DNA of 64,000 nt. Origin: Cryptomeria japonica (taxonomy: Eukaryota; Streptophyta; Pinopsida; Cupressales; Cupressaceae). The position numbers and the translations under genes are program-made. Where the stretch lies: contig NC_081410.1 of assembly GCF_030272615.1 (NCBI RefSeq), forward strand, positions 501,666,442-501,730,441, in the 5' to 3' direction. Positions 23,001 through 36,009 of the stretch are shown piece after piece (position 1 is the first letter of the stretch; the number at the start of each line of letters is the position of its first letter). The notes below the pieces were generated by a model. It was not told the origin of the DNA. It was given only the letters and a program-made list of their open reading frames with translations, and searched no databases.

Positions 23001-24683
23001 ATCACTTATCCAAATAAAGATATAATAAAATTATAATATTATCCACAATATGATCGTTGAAGAAGAAGCATCAGGCAAATGCTTGTTGTACAGTCCTCTT
23101 TATAGCCCAAACTATTATGTCATATAGATTTAACACACTTCATAATCATTTGAGATTTTACTGATATATTTTGCACATCATAATTCTTTGCATAAAATCT
23201 CATCCCTTAACCACTATTTTTTTATTCCTTATATATTCTATAAACCATCCAAAATAATCACTTAGGTTGGCTCGAATAGGACCTATCAAATGTTATGTGT
23301 AACCTAGAATAGGTCAACTCCAAATATGTAGAATAACCATAAAATTAGGTTGTAGATCAAACAAGCACATATTTGAATCCTAAACATATTATAACACATG
23401 TTTCAAAATAATTATATAGGTTTGAATCAACTCCAAATGAAGGAACACATCATGTCATCCAATTATCAAGATTGCTTACTGTTAACCTCTTTAACATTGG
23501 GGAGAAAATAAAATCATCATGGAAACCAAGAACAAAGCATTGGAGACCATATAGAACCTTCCTACAACATCTCTTGATGAGATCAATCATGTAGAGGAAC
23601 ATCATTACTGGACTAGTAAATAGTGTGCAAACCAAACCATTTGTATAGAGTGTTTATGAAGAATACCATGCATCAAAGCACCAACAAACTTGAAACACTT
23701 GTTACTGATCAAGTAAACTACCTTCAACATCCTCCCAAAACTGAAAGGTCATAACAATAATTGTGTTAGAATGTAGGGCATTCTAGTTACCAAACTAAGA
23801 CACCAAATATTGATAAACTATGAATTAAACATCCAATGCTTATAAATTTTTCAAACATGTAGGGTGGAAGAATGCAAGGAAAAAATATTAACACATCAAC
23901 ACAAGGATCTAGATAGATCTATACTTGGAAAAATTCCCTTAGTCAACCAATCAAAGTATTGAGCTTAAATATTATAGTGCTGACATCCAAAGTATGTATA
24001 CTTCCACCAAGGTAGCCATAACATATAGACAAGTCAAGAATTTAATACATAACATCCACACCATACCTTTTTGTCTAGACACATATAATGTCATTAGTTG
24101 ATTATTTGGATTGTCTTCGACATCTCTAATGATCGACATAACTACTCTCTAACATCTTCAACACATACAAACATTGTCAAATACATCAATGACCTTTGCA
24201 AGTACTCCTGTTATCTCCTTAGTGACAATTAATACTATTAGACATCAAGATGACATCAATGACAACACATATTGCCACCAATTTTGTACTACCCTCCTTT
24301 TTAGAGTAGTGTAAGAAGTTTTTCTATTACTGAACTTCCTTTCAACTATTGCCACCATCTTTAGATAGGATCAAGCCATCAAGAAAAAAAGGATAACAAT
24401 AGGACAAAGCAAAGAAATGAAACCTACAAAAGTGCGTAGTAACTCCAAAATTACTATTTGAGGGCCTTTCTTCTACCTTATTCTACCCATTTGAGTATTT
24501 CCAATTCCACCCATCCTAAGTCTAAGAGGAATTGGTCTATTTTTTTCTCCAACACTATATAATTGGAGCTAGGAGAATTTGCAGTAACACCAACAATACA
24601 TACATGCATAATCCTTATTAAATTAAGAAAAGACTTGTTAGAACTAAGAAGAATTTGCAGTAACCCCAACAATGCATAGATGA
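23001..24683. other. Unassigned AT-rich stretch
   Basis: No coding motif, primer site or LTR pair recognised. Texture and scattered words (for example near 23870-23950) suggest very old LTR material. Confidence 0.35.
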
Positions 24684-25078
24684 TGTTGTTCTTTAGCTCT
24701 GGTGATGTGATGGTGATGATTTTGATAATTCGAGTTATTGTGGTTATTGTAGTGCAATTCATGTTGCTTGTGAATGTTTCTAGATCATTTTCTATGCGTA
24801 TGTTTCATCCGCATTGATTATTGTGCATGTCATTATAGATTTTCTTTGTTTGGTGATGTTCTTCATGATATGTGACATTTTTTTATGGTTGTATCATGTT
24901 GCAGATGACTGAGGTGCAATTTTTGGAGGTGTTGTGTGTTTACGATGTTGATTTGCATCCAAACTATGTCTTAGTTGACATTATTTTGGTCTGCATATGT
25001 TGTTGTAGTGTGTAAGGCTATTATTTAGTAATTTGTATTAAGGGTTTAGATGACCTTGAAATATAGGTTGATGTCTTG

Positions 25079-25087
25079 TATAAATAA
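25079..25087 (+). promoter_or_regulatory. TATA box of the G 5' LTR
   Basis: TATAAATAA about 570 bases before the LTR end. The same element is at 30555 in the other LTR and at 33737 in fragment P. Confidence 0.6.
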
Positions 25088-25393
25088 ATGTAATAATCAT
25101 GTAAGATGATGTCTGTGATCTTTGAAAGTGTGTATGATCGAGTTGTATGTGCAAACAAGTGATTTGATCTTGCAGAAGTGTGAAGAAGAGAAGTGTTGCA
25201 AAGTAGATTGCGTACTTAACTGAAACTATATCCAAGCATATGGAGATACTATTTTCATAGTTCTTGTAGTCTAGATTGTTGTCTAAATGATTTTGTAAGT
25301 TAGTGAGACTTCTTGTAAGGTAGTGAGCCTTCCCTTAAGGTTGTAACCTTTCTAGGTTTCTTGTTTGAGCAGTGATCCCTAGGCAGTGTGCCT

Positions 25394-25409
25394 GAATGCA
25401 TGTGCATTC
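25394..25409 (+). promoter_or_regulatory. Conserved short hairpin in the G 5' LTR
   Basis: GAATGCATGTGCATTC: six-base arms and a four-base loop. Versions occur in the G 3' LTR (30870), P (34029) and E (60634). Confidence 0.55.
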
Positions 25410-25651
25410 CCCATTGTAATACTTCATTTAATCCTAACAGGGTATTATCTCATTGTGGGTAGATTCCCACCATGGTTTTTCCCTTAACTGGGTTTTCCAT
25501 GTCAAAATTATTGGTGTTATGTGTGATATTGATGTGGTGCCATTTCATGTTATACTTGTTAATTATCAGATTTGATTTGTGGTTTAAGTTGCAATTTTTT
25601 TTTGTGCAAACTAATTCAACCCCCTCTCAGTTTTTTGCCTATTGCCAACAA

Positions 25652-25664
25652 TTGGTATCAGAGC
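25652..25664 (+). other. Primer binding site of G
   Basis: TTGGTATCAGAGC one base after the LTR. Confidence 0.92.
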
Positions 25665-25707
25665 TAGATCCTCCGGAAGAAGATTGACTACTTAAGGGAG
25701 ATCTGGG

Positions 25708-26660
25708 ATGTCAACCTTTTCTTTGAAGAAGGATAGTTCGAGTTTTGATGGAATGAATTACACCCTCTAGAAGAGATGGATGCAATGTTATTTGAGATGC
25801 ATAGGAGAAGAGTATTGAAAGATCACTAAGAATGTATATAATGTTCCTTAGAATGGTCCCACTACTCTAGATTAAATAAAGGAAGAAAAATACAACATCA
25901 TAGTGAATGAAGCATTACTGAGTGCCTTGTCAAATTTTGAGATGACGAATATAATGGAATTAGAGACTGCACATGGGATCTAGATAAAACTGGAAACCTT
26001 GCATGAAGGAGATACTCATATAAAGATTGCTAAGATGCAGAGCCTAAAGGGTAAATATGAGAACTTGAAGATGAGTGAAGATGAGAATATCATCTCTTCT
26101 TTGCAAAAAGTAAATGACCTTGTGTGCGGAATCAGATGTGTTGGTAGAGTGCTAGAAGAGTCTGAGATTGTTTCCAAGGCGTTGAGATCCTTCCCTCCTA
26201 CTTATAAACATAGAGCTAATAGTATTGATGAGACCCGAACTATAAAAAATGTAACAAGAGACATGCTGATTGGTAAGATTGATGCTTTTGAGTTGAGTGA
26301 GTTTGGAGACTCCCTTCCTAAAATTGAATCTGCATTCAAAGATACTATTTCCAGGAAGAAGAGATATGATCTGGGAGAAAGTTATAAAAGAGTATCTAGA
26401 TATGAGAAAGAGTTGAAAGAGATGGAAGATGAAGAAATAGAGCTTGAGGAGATTGAAGCACTTATTTCTAGAAGATTGCCTAAAGGTGTTGGTAAGTATG
26501 AAGGTAAGTTGCCTCTTAAATGCTTTTCATGTAACAAGATAGGACATTTTGCATCAAGGTGTCTGAAAAGAGATATTAATCCTAAGAATCCATTTAAGCC
26601 ATATAAACCTAAATATCAGAAGAAGTATTATTATGTTGCTTATGAAGGTGTGGTAGATAA
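25708..26660 (+). pseudogene. gag of G
   Basis: The ATG at 25708 opens MSTFSLKKDSSSFDGMNYTL, the usual copia-gag start, with a stop shortly after. The UBN2-type capsid domain covers about 25740-26300. The frame is open from 25999 through the zinc knuckle CFSCNKIGHFASRC at 26521-26562, which is intact. Early stops lie near 25768, 25827, 25849 and 25981. The frame continues directly into protease. Confidence 0.88.
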
Positions 26661-29600
26661 TGAGTTAGATAAGGGAAATTTAGAAGATGAATTTGTGTTC
26701 ATTACTATCAAGGAAGATGATCCTGTAACTAAAGATTCTACAAGTTGCATTGATGAGGATAAAGCTTTAGTTGCTAAAGTAGAGGAGAAATATGAATGGG
26801 TAATTGAAAGTGGTTGCTCTCATCATATGATGGGTGACAAGAGTAAATTTGTAAACTTTGAAAAGTATGATGGTGGTATAGGAAGATTTGGTGATAACAA
26901 AGCTTGTGTAATTCATGCTAGAGAATATATTTCTCTTGATGGTAAGAACAATATAGATGATGTGTTGTATATTGAAGGATTAAAGCATAATATTTTGAGT
27001 GTTGGTCAAAAGGTTGATAAGGGATATAACTTGTAATTCAAGAATGGAAAACGTGAGATCTTGAGTAGCTCTAGAACTAAGATTGCATCAGGAATTTTAG
27101 ACTAAAGGTAATATCTTTTACTTGAATGCTGGTGGTAAAAGTTGTTTGATTTCTCAGATTGATGAAAGTTGGTTGTGGCATAAAAGGATGTGTCATGTAA
27201 ATTTTGATTTTGTGATTAAGAAAAGTTATACTAGAGCAATAAGAGATCTACTGAAGTTGATAAAACCTTCTAATCTGGTATGTAAGGAATGCCAATTAGG
27301 GAAGGAGACAAGAGTTACTTGTAAGAGAAAATAATATAATTCTAATGGATTGTTGGATCTTTTGTATAGTGATCTATGTAGTCCGTCTAGAGTGAGAAGC
27401 TTGCAGGGTGACAAGTATTTCATGTTGTTGATTGATGATTATTCAAGGATGATGTGGGTTACCTTCTTAAGGGAGAAGTCTGAAGTGTTGGAGAAGTTCA
27501 AGATTTTCAAGACTATGGTTGAGATAGAGATTGGTTTGAAGATGAAATGTCTGAGATCTAACAGAGGTGGAGAATTTACCTCTGGTGAGTTTAATGCATA
27601 TTGTGAAGAACATGGAGTTAAGATATATTTATCTCTCCTAGGACACCACAATAGAATGGTGTTGTGAAAATAAAGAATAGAATAGTTTAAGAAGCTAATA
27701 GAACCATGAAAATTGAAGGAAATGTTTCACATATGTTTTGGAGAGAAGCTGTGAGTACTGTAGTATACACTCTTAACCAAGTAAATGTCAAAGGTGATAC
27801 TAGTAAGATGCCTTATGAGTTATGGTTTGGTCATGCTCCTACTATTAGATATTTCAAAATTTTTGGTAGTAAATTCTATATCAAAAGAGATGAAGATCTT
27901 GGAAAGTTTGATGCTACATGTGATGAAGTAATCTTTCTTGGTTATTGTTCAAAAAGTAAGGCCTACTGGTGCTATAATAAAAGATTGAGAAAGATTGATG
28001 AAACTGCTAATGTGAATGTTGATGAAGGAAATGTGTATCAGAGTAGATCTTATAGATATGATTCTAATGATCATGATGCCAGTTTAGATAAAGGAAGACA
28101 ACTGTAGACCCAAAGTCAAGTTTAGTTTTCTCTACAAATGCCTGCGAATGAAGGTGTGGATGCTAATGCACAAGGAAGAGTTTAAGAGCTTGAAATTCAA
28201 GAAAATCCTAAAACTCCCAGGTATGTAAGGTTGAATCATTTAGAAAATCAAATTATTGGTGATAAGAATAAAGGTGTAATGACTAGGAGAAGACTTATTG
28301 AAGAAATTTGTTTGATTTATAAGATTGAGCTTTAAAATGTTGATGAAACATGTAAGGATGAAAATTGGATTAAAGCTATGGAAGAAGAATTGAATCAAAT
28401 TGAGAAAAATGATACATGGATTCTTGTTCCTAGACCTAAGGATAAAAAATTAATTGGAACTAAATGGGTATTCTGGAATAAGTTGAATGAACAGGGTGAA
28501 GTTGTTCAAAATAAAGCTAGACTTTGTTTGTAAAGGTTATTACAGATGAAAGAAATTGAATATGAGGAGACCTTTTCTCCGGTAGCTAGAATTGAATTAT
28601 GTTAGATTATTTCTTGCCTATGATTCTTACAAAGATTTCAAGGTTTATCAGATGGATGTCAAATAAACCTTTCTTAATGGTGAGTTGGAAGAAGAACTCT
28701 ACATTGAGCAACCAGATGGATTTTTGCTGACAGATGAAAAGGATGTGGTTTGTGAGTTGAAGAAAGAATTGTATGGACTGAAGCAAGCCCCTAGAGCTTG
28801 GTATGTCAGATTGGATAAATATTTGATGAAGCTTGGATTCGACAAAGGTACTGCTGACAGTAATATTTATTTCAAGATTAATCAGAATAAAATTTTGGTT
28901 GTTGAAGTTTTTACTGATGACATTATCTTTGGAGGAAATGATTGCCTATGTAAGAAATTTGTTGAAGAAATACAGAATGAATTTGAGATGTCTATGATCG
29001 GTGAAATGAAATTATTTCTGAGATTGCAAGTTGATTAGTTGGATAAAGGTATTTTCATATCTTAGTCTAAGTATGTGAAGGAATTGCTGAATAAATTTAG
29101 TTTTGAGGATTCTAAGCCTGTTGGTACACCTATGGTGACTGGATGTAAATTAAAAAAGGATAATGATTCTTCGAAAGCTAATTAGAATAGATATAGATCT
29201 ATGATTGGTGGTTTGTTGTATTTGACTCAAGCTAGACCTAATATAATGAATTTTGTGTGTCATGTTGCTAGTTTTCAAGCTGATCCTAAGGAATCTCATA
29301 ATACTTCTATGAAAAAGATTCAAATATTTGAAAGGAATAGTTGATTTTGGTTTATGGTATTGTAAGAATGATGATTTCACTTTGAGTGCTTTTACAGATG
29401 CTGATTGGGCAGATGATGTTGATGACCAAAAGAGTACTACAGGTGGTGCATTCTTTTTGGGTAAGAAGCTGGTCTCTTGGGCAACTAAGAAGCATAATGT
29501 TATTTCTTTATCTACTATAGAGTCTGAATACATTGCTTCTACTAGCAATTGTACTCAGATAATTTGGATGAAGAAGATGCTGAAGGATATAGGAGTGATT

Positions 29601-29870
29601 TATAATGAGCCTATTACTATAACTTTGATAATTCAAGTGCTATTATTATTTCAAATAACTTAGTATTGCATTCCAAGACAAAGCATATATCAATCAAGTT
29701 TCATTTCTTGAGAGAGAAGGTGATTGAGAAAGAAGTCAGATTGGAGTATGTATCTAGAAAGGAATAGGTTGCAGATATTTTTTATGAAGCCTTTGCCTAA
29801 AGATACTTTTGACTATCTTAGAGAGAAGTTAGGGGAAATTTCCCCTCCTGATAAGAACTAAGATGCATGG
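26661..29870 (+). pseudogene. pol of G: PR-INT-RT-RH
   Basis: Protease: WVIESGCSHHM near 26797, with glutamate in place of the catalytic aspartate. Integrase: zinc region from WLWHKRMCH (27173) to CKECQLGK, core at 27355-27660 where RSNRGGEF replaces RSDNGGEF, losing an acidic residue. Reverse transcriptase at about 28330-29040 with YGLKQAPRAWY and FTDD at 28910-28921 in place of YVDD. RNase H at about 29370-29600 (DADWADD, ESEYIA). Stops and frame changes occur at about 27034, 27332, 27665, 28106, 28335, 29036 and beyond, so no product is possible. Confidence 0.88.
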
Positions 29871-30023
29871 ATTTGCATCAGTCCAATGAACTTCACAGAG
29901 ATATCTTGTGATCCGAATTGATGAAGTGAGGCTACTACTTAGGGAGAGCAGTCAATGTTGGTGTTCAGATGTTTAGATTTGTAGTGAGGGAATCTTAATT
30001 ATTGAATCTTTGTCATTGATTTC

Positions 30024-30040
30024 AAAGGGGGAGAGAAGCA
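30024..30040 (+). other. Polypurine tract of G
   Basis: AAAGGGGGAGAGAAGCA directly before the 3' LTR; the same core (AAAGGGGGAGA) precedes the 3' LTR of H. Confidence 0.85.
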
Positions 30041-31128
30041 TGCAAAAAATCCTAGAGCATTTTGAGATTTGTAATTTGAGTTATTTGAGCCAATCCTTGT
30101 GATTTTAATGGTAATTATTGAAAGATAATTTCTTTCATATTGACAAGTTAGTTACAATGTTGTTTTTGAGCTTCAATGCTGAGATGGTGATGATTTTGAT
30201 AATTCATGTTATTGCGATTGTTGTGGTGCAATTCACATTGCTTGTGAATGTTTCTAGATTGTGTTCTATGGATATTTTTTGTATGCATTGATTATTGTGC
30301 ACGTTATTGAATATTTTATTTGTCCAGTGATGTTCTTCATGTTATGCGACATTCTTGATGGTTGTAGCATGTTGTGGATGATCAAGGCATAATTGTTGGA
30401 GGTGTTGCATGTTTGCAGTGTTGATTTGGGTCCAGACCATGTCTTAGCTGATATTGTTTTGGTCTACATATGTTGTTGTAGCATGTGAGGCTATTATTTT
30501 GTAATTTGTATTGAGGGTTTAGCCAACCTTGAAATATAGTTGGTTGATGTCTTGTATAAATAAATGTAATAATCTTGTAAGATGATGTATGCGATCTTTG
30601 AAAGTGTGTATGATCGAGTTGTATGTGCGAGGAAGTGATTTGATCTTATAGAAGTGTGAAGAAGAGAAGTGTTGTAGAGAAGATTGTCTACTTAACCAGA
30701 ACTATATCAAAGCATATGGAGATGTTATTTTCACAGTTCATGTAATCTGGATTGTTGTTTGAATGCTTTTTTAAGTCAGTGAGACTTCTTGTAAGGTAGT
30801 GAGACTTCCCTTAAGGTTGTAGCCCTTTTGGGTTTCTTGTTTGAGCAGTGAGATCTAGGTAGTGTGCCTAAATGCATGCGCATTCCCCATTGTAATAATT
30901 CATTTACTCCTAACAAGGTATTATCTCATTATGGGTAGGTTCCCACTATGGTTTTTCCCTTAAATGAGTTCTCCACACCAAAATTCTTGGTGTTATGTAT
31001 GATATTGATGTGGTATTGTTTCATTTTATCAATGTTAATTATCAGATCTGATTTGTGGTTTAAGTTGTAGAATTTTTTTGTGCAAACTGATTCAACCCCC
31101 TCTCTCAGTTTGCTACCTGTTGCCAACA
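30041..31128 (+). repeat. 3' LTR of G
   Basis: Begins TGCAAAAAATCC after the polypurine tract, ends GTTGCCAACA; 1088 bases. TATA box at 30555-30562. Confidence 0.82.
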
Positions 31129-32913
31129 TCTCTTCCATGAAAGCGTTCTCTTCTACCATTCATAAATTTTTGAAATTCCCTCATAGTGACACTATCATAA
31201 CAAATAATCATAGCATGTACCAACCAATGATAAAGCATGGAAATTAAATCCTCGATTACTTTTGGCCTCAACAGATTGAGCCTCTTAAGCCTCATAGTGA
31301 TGCCCATTTTTTATATTATCAAAAACAAAAAAATGAGATGATCACATCCTTGAGTAAGCCTAGAGACCCTAGACCTAATCCTCCTCATGATGGACCTCGT
31401 ATCCTTCCTACACCTTCTATTCCTCCCATATATACCACAGTCCTACCTCATACATCTTACAAAGAAAAGAACTTGGCATCTTCTATGCCTTGACCTAATG
31501 TCATTTCTCTCATTCCTTCTTGTTAAAAGGAAGAAGAAAAGCCTATGTCCATTGATCCTCAACTTTCACAACCATCAACTAAAAATAAAAGGAATCATTG
31601 TGTGAGAGAACACTGATGAAGACATTAGGCCAAGGCTCATAAGCTTGCTTCCTAAACCATTTTCTCCTCGAAGACACAAAATGCTGACTTGGTCCCATTT
31701 GTCCAATCTTCATCTAACCCTAGGGAGGAAGTTTAACCTAAATAAAAAAGAATAAAAATGCTTAATAGAAATGATGGTACATGCTCTTTTTGTGTTAGAG
31801 ATCCTAATTTTATTAATCTAGATGATATGGATGAGGATGTTGTTCACACTAACAATGTGAATTATAATGATTTTGATGATACGTATGAGTTGGTTGATGT
31901 TAATCATGATCTATCTTCATATTTTTTACAAGAATTAACCCTAGCTCCTAGTGACGAACAAAGTGACTCATAATTAGAGAATGGTCCTTGTTTGGAACTT
32001 GTAGTAGCTCCATCTACTATGCTCGAAGAACCTCCTCTTGCATCTTTTCCACCTTCCCAATATAATTCTTAGCAATATTGGGAGATGGATGATTTTCTTG
32101 ATTAGCTTCATTCATGTCGTAGATCCTCTCTTGTTTTATCATAATGTGTTTCTCATGTGATGTGTTTTTGTGTTATGTGACCCTTATCACTCCATTGGTG
32201 CAAGATAATAAAGACCTTGCATCCACTGTGACATTCTTCTATTTGTATATGAATTCTTCTGTTTCTTGTCATATTTGTTGTCCCTTGTGTTTTCTACTTG
32301 GGGATGATGCAAAGCACTAAGATTTATTTTGGTCTATTCCATGTTAACTCAAAAGACACATGTGATCTTCTTCCATTGTTATTGTAGTTCCACTATCTTT
32401 GGGGGATGAGGTCAATTCGATACAAATATTCATGATATACATTATCTATCATAAGAGCATAGTGACCCTAGAGTTAGTGGATCCCTTATGTTCTTTTATG
32501 CTTTGTGACCATTATCCTTTATTTTGTACTTTCTTGGGGGCATCTCATTGTGGTAACATTCTTGTCTATTGGAAGCATACTAATGTGGGGGAATACACTA
32601 TGCTTAATGTTACACTTTATGCACACAACATGACATGATTCGATACTCAAGTTACTTTGCAAATTAAGCCTTTTGCTTTGTAATTTGGGCTTTTTTTTTC
32701 ATGATTCAATAGTAAAAAACTTACTAGGATGGTATTCATGTGATCTCTCTCTTTCCTCTTTCTTATGATGTCCCTTTTGTCTTGATATTGGAGTAGTAAG
32801 ATCCCAAATTCCTTCGGGGCTTGGTGTGTCTTGTCTCTTTGATATTTTGATGAAAGTTCTCAATGTAGACATTTGTACTTTATCATGAGTATGCTTAGCC
32901 TCATATTCCTGCT
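31129..32913 (+). pseudogene. Old gypsy coding relic Q
   Basis: One plus-strand frame can be followed from 31131 to about 32150 through roughly fifteen stops. It begins with FLKFPHSDTIITNN and YQPMIKHGN, which resembles the segment after the protease of some plant gypsy elements. Proline- and acid-rich sequence follows. The last part to about 32900 is unrecognised. The consistent frame, the C-to-T type stops and the polypurine tract plus LTR start that follow argue for a real former coding region. Its upstream part was not found next to G. Confidence 0.5.
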
Positions 32914-32928
32914 AAAGTGGGGGATAAA
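32914..32928 (+). other. Polypurine tract of Q
   Basis: AAAGTGGGGGATAAA immediately before TGTATCATCC. Confidence 0.7.
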
Positions 32929-32949
32929 TGTATCATCCTAAATTGTACT

Positions 32950-34062
32950 TGTTGGATATTAGAGTTGTTGGAATGTTTTATTGTCATTGATGTCAACATA
33001 TTCCTATGTTCTTCTGCTTCAGTGATGTAGAGAGTTGGTTTGGTTGTAGATATGATGATGTGGATTAATGGGTTTTGAGATACTTATATCTAGATGATTA
33101 AGTATGAGTGTCAGTGTTCTAGAAGGTGATTAGATCGAGTTATGCGATCCAGTGTGATGATTGTTTTTTCTATTGGTTTTGTACTACAAAGTTGTGATTT
33201 CTCGTTTGTATTGCTCTAGAATTGATTCATTATGCTGTACAAGTTTTGGATAGTGTTTGGTATGTTCACGTGTGTCATCAGTTCAGGTGGTTCATGATTT
33301 GAAAATTCAAAAGCATATCTTTTAGTTTATCAGTAAGTTATGTTGGTGTTCTTGAGCTCTAGAAGGGAAATAACGATGATTCTAGTTATCTGACTTGTTG
33401 TGGATGAATTCATGTTTCTTGTTGATGTACTTTTATAATTTTATATGCATTTTGGTGATCCGTATTGATCGTGGTGTGTGTTATTGAAGATTTTATTGGT
33501 CTGGTGGTATTCTTCATGTTATACGACTTTCTGGCCAACTCGATGGTTATTGCATTTTGCAGATGATCTTGGTGAGATATTTAGTGGTGTTGCATGTTCG
33601 AGGTCTTGATTTGGGTCCATGCTATGTCCTTTCCAACATTGTATTGGTTCACATATCGATTTATGTATCGTGTGATGTAATTTTATAATTAGGTCTTATG
33701 TGTTGAGCCGACCATGAGGTTAAGGTTGATGATTTGTATAAATAAGTTTTGTAATCATGTAAGTTGTGTGTCTATGGTTGTGTCTGTATTCTTTGAGTGT
33801 GTTATATATGCGAACCAGTGAATTGATCTTTCAGAAGTGTGTAGGAGAGCAAAGGAGTGTTGCAGTGTAGACATAGTACTTAACCGAAACTGTGATCAAG
33901 CATTTGGGGATTCTATTCTTTCAGTTCATGTAATTTGGATTGATGTCTAATATTTGTAAGGTAGTGAGCCTTCCTAGAGTTGTAGCCCTTTGTTTTTTTT
34001 TGAGTAGTGAGCTCTAGGCAGTGTGCCTGAATGCATGTGCATTCCCCATTATAATATTTACA
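32950..34062 (+). repeat. Copia LTR fragment P
   Basis: Starts TGTTGGATATTAG (a second possible start TGTTGGAATG is at 32966). It carries TATAAATAA at 33737 and the hairpin GAATGCATGTGCATTC at 34029, and stops soon after the GCATTCCCC segment. About 200 bases of the 3' end seen in G are missing, so it is a truncated solo LTR. Confidence 0.65.
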
Positions 34063-34421
34063 CATACTCACCTACAATTTTATCGTCACTTAGGCCTCAC
34101 TTTGGTTTTCTATCCTTCAAGGCCTAATTGCAATACTGATTCTACTCACACCACCAATCTATCTCACATTTTCATCAATTTTCTAGCTTGATCCCTAGTT
34201 TGGAGTCTCAATTTTCAGCACCAAAATATACCACACTCTGGTCCCAAATAAAGACTAGGATGTATCATGCCCTGGTCTTAAATCATGACTAAGGCATATA
34301 CACCTTGGGCCTCTTTAGTTTGCCCCAAATTGGCCCTCTCTAATAGTCACCTTTGATGAGCAGGAAATCTAACCCCGTGTCAGCCTGTTGTGAAAATTCA
34401 ATCAAATTTTTAATATGAAAG

Positions 34422-34430
34422 TATAAAAGG
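34422..34430 (+). promoter_or_regulatory. TATA box in the LTR of Q
   Basis: TATAAAAGG followed after about 25 bases by pyrimidine-rich sequence typical of a plant transcription start. Confidence 0.55.
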
Positions 34431-35062
34431 AGGTCTAGCCCTCCCATTTTCATCCTAATTCAATTCCTAATCAACTCAAGGAACATAAATTGAGATCCTA
34501 GATTTAGGTGAGCAAGCAATCAGTCTTTTGTCAAGCACTGGAGATGACATTCATGTTCTATGTTTTATGAAGACAACCTACATGAATTCCTAATTCCTTT
34601 ATAGAGACAAGAAACAATTCATTAAAGTATATCATTAGTGTTTCAATCAATTTAAGCCTTTCTCTCAAAAGGGAAGTATTTTGTTGCAGCATTTCATCCC
34701 TTTTCAATGTATGTAGGAATAGGTACAAAGTTGTAATCAGGATGATTGATAGAATTTACAAAGATGAATAAGTTCAACTTTTGATAGCAAGAAATTTAGA
34801 GGACCATGGCAAATTGATACTACTTGGTTTGAAAAAAATCAGCCTAAACTTTTAGGAACAGATCTGAAACATATTATTTTCCTTAGATCTAGGTTGGTGG
34901 ATTCATTCAACATATTTAGCTTATTGTTTCTATTAGATTTCTTCATTAGTTCACTATATTACCTTAATCTTCAACAATTCAATTGAATTCAATTCAAGGA
35001 GAAGAAACCCCTACCATAGGAATTGAGAATTTGATCAGAATCTTGGTCTTTCAAGGATAGAT

Positions 35063-35067
35063 CTATT
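35063..35067 (+). repeat. Target duplication of H, left
   Basis: CTATT; the partner is at 59139-59143, 24 kb away. Confidence 0.8.
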
Positions 35068-35551
35068 TCTTACAAATATGATGTTGATCATTATGATTGT
35101 TTGTCATTGATGCCAACATAATGGTTTTCATCGATGTTTCAGTATTGGTGATCAAGAGGTTGCATTCCCATAATATTTGGTGCTCTAGAAGACGTGTTTT
35201 AGCATGGATCAGTTGAGTTGATGACAATCCAGATATTTCTATTTATTGGATATGGTGTTGATCGATTGTATTCATGTGTACCTTGATTCCATTCTTATTT
35301 TTGCTATATTGGGTGATGTTTTTTTTGGGTTCGAATTAAGTCCAAAATTCAAGGATGCATAACAACATTGGTGTAGCATGTGAGTCATGGGTTGGGTTTA
35401 GAATTTGTAATGGATGTAATGTGTTGATCTGACCAATGATGCACATTGTGATATGATCTACTTCTCATTCCTTCCAACCACTGTAATGTTTAGTGTTGAC
35501 CTATTTTAGATTTTTGTCTTGGCTGACCTAGAAGATTATGTTTCACAGAGA

Positions 35552-35614
<63 letters not shown>

Positions 35615-36009
35615 GATGATCTGGATGAGTTTGTGTGGTATTGTTATTGAAGATATGCGAGTTCGAAAAGGAAAGAACTAATTCTTGAGGATATGTGAAG
35701 TGTGTTGGTGTTGAGGCATCAATAATAGTTTTAGTTTTGCAGACTATGTTGTAGTGGTGGATTCTCTCTTTTCTTTCTTTCTTTCTTCAATAGTGAGTCT
35801 TTTCTAGGTAATGAGTCCTCTTGCAGTGAGCCACCCTTGTAAAAATCACCTTAATCAGTGTCACCTTAACCAGTGTTTTATATTGATAACTAACATTATC
35901 CATGGTTTTTCCCTTCTTGGGTTTTCCATGTCATATCTAGTGTTCATTGTGTAAATGTTGTATGTTTATGTTTTCATGCTAAATCTATGTTAATTCTGAT
36001 GGTTACTCT
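35068..36009 (+). repeat. 5' LTR of H, first part
   Basis: Colinear with 58233-59059. The first bases read TCTTACAAATATG where the 3' copy has TGTTAAAAATGTG, so the TG terminus is mutated. It resumes at 38194 after element I and ends TATTCAACA at 38273. Confidence 0.85.
35555..35611. repeat. (TA)n microsatellite in the 5' LTR of H
   Basis: 57 bases of TA. At the matching place in the 3' LTR (58650) there are only about four units. Confidence 0.95.

Larger units (their letters stand above)
24684..25650 (+). repeat. 5' LTR of G
   Basis: Colinear with 30160-31128; the first 119 bases of the other copy (30041-30159) have no match here. Ends CTATTGCCAACA. Confidence 0.85.
24684..31128 (+). mobile_element. 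Copia element G, degenerate
   Basis: LTRs at 24684-25650 and 30041-31128, primer site, and gag-PR-INT-RT-RH in copia order (integrase before reverse transcriptase), then a polypurine tract. The 5' LTR lacks about 119 bases at its start. Confidence 0.9.
32929..35067 (+). repeat. LTR of Q, interrupted by P and H
   Basis: Starts TGTATCATCC after the tract. The first 21 bases are followed by copia LTR P (32950-34062). It resumes at 34063 and carries a TATA box at 34422. It is then cut by H at 35067; the remainder should continue at 59144 behind the CTATT duplication. Confidence 0.6.
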
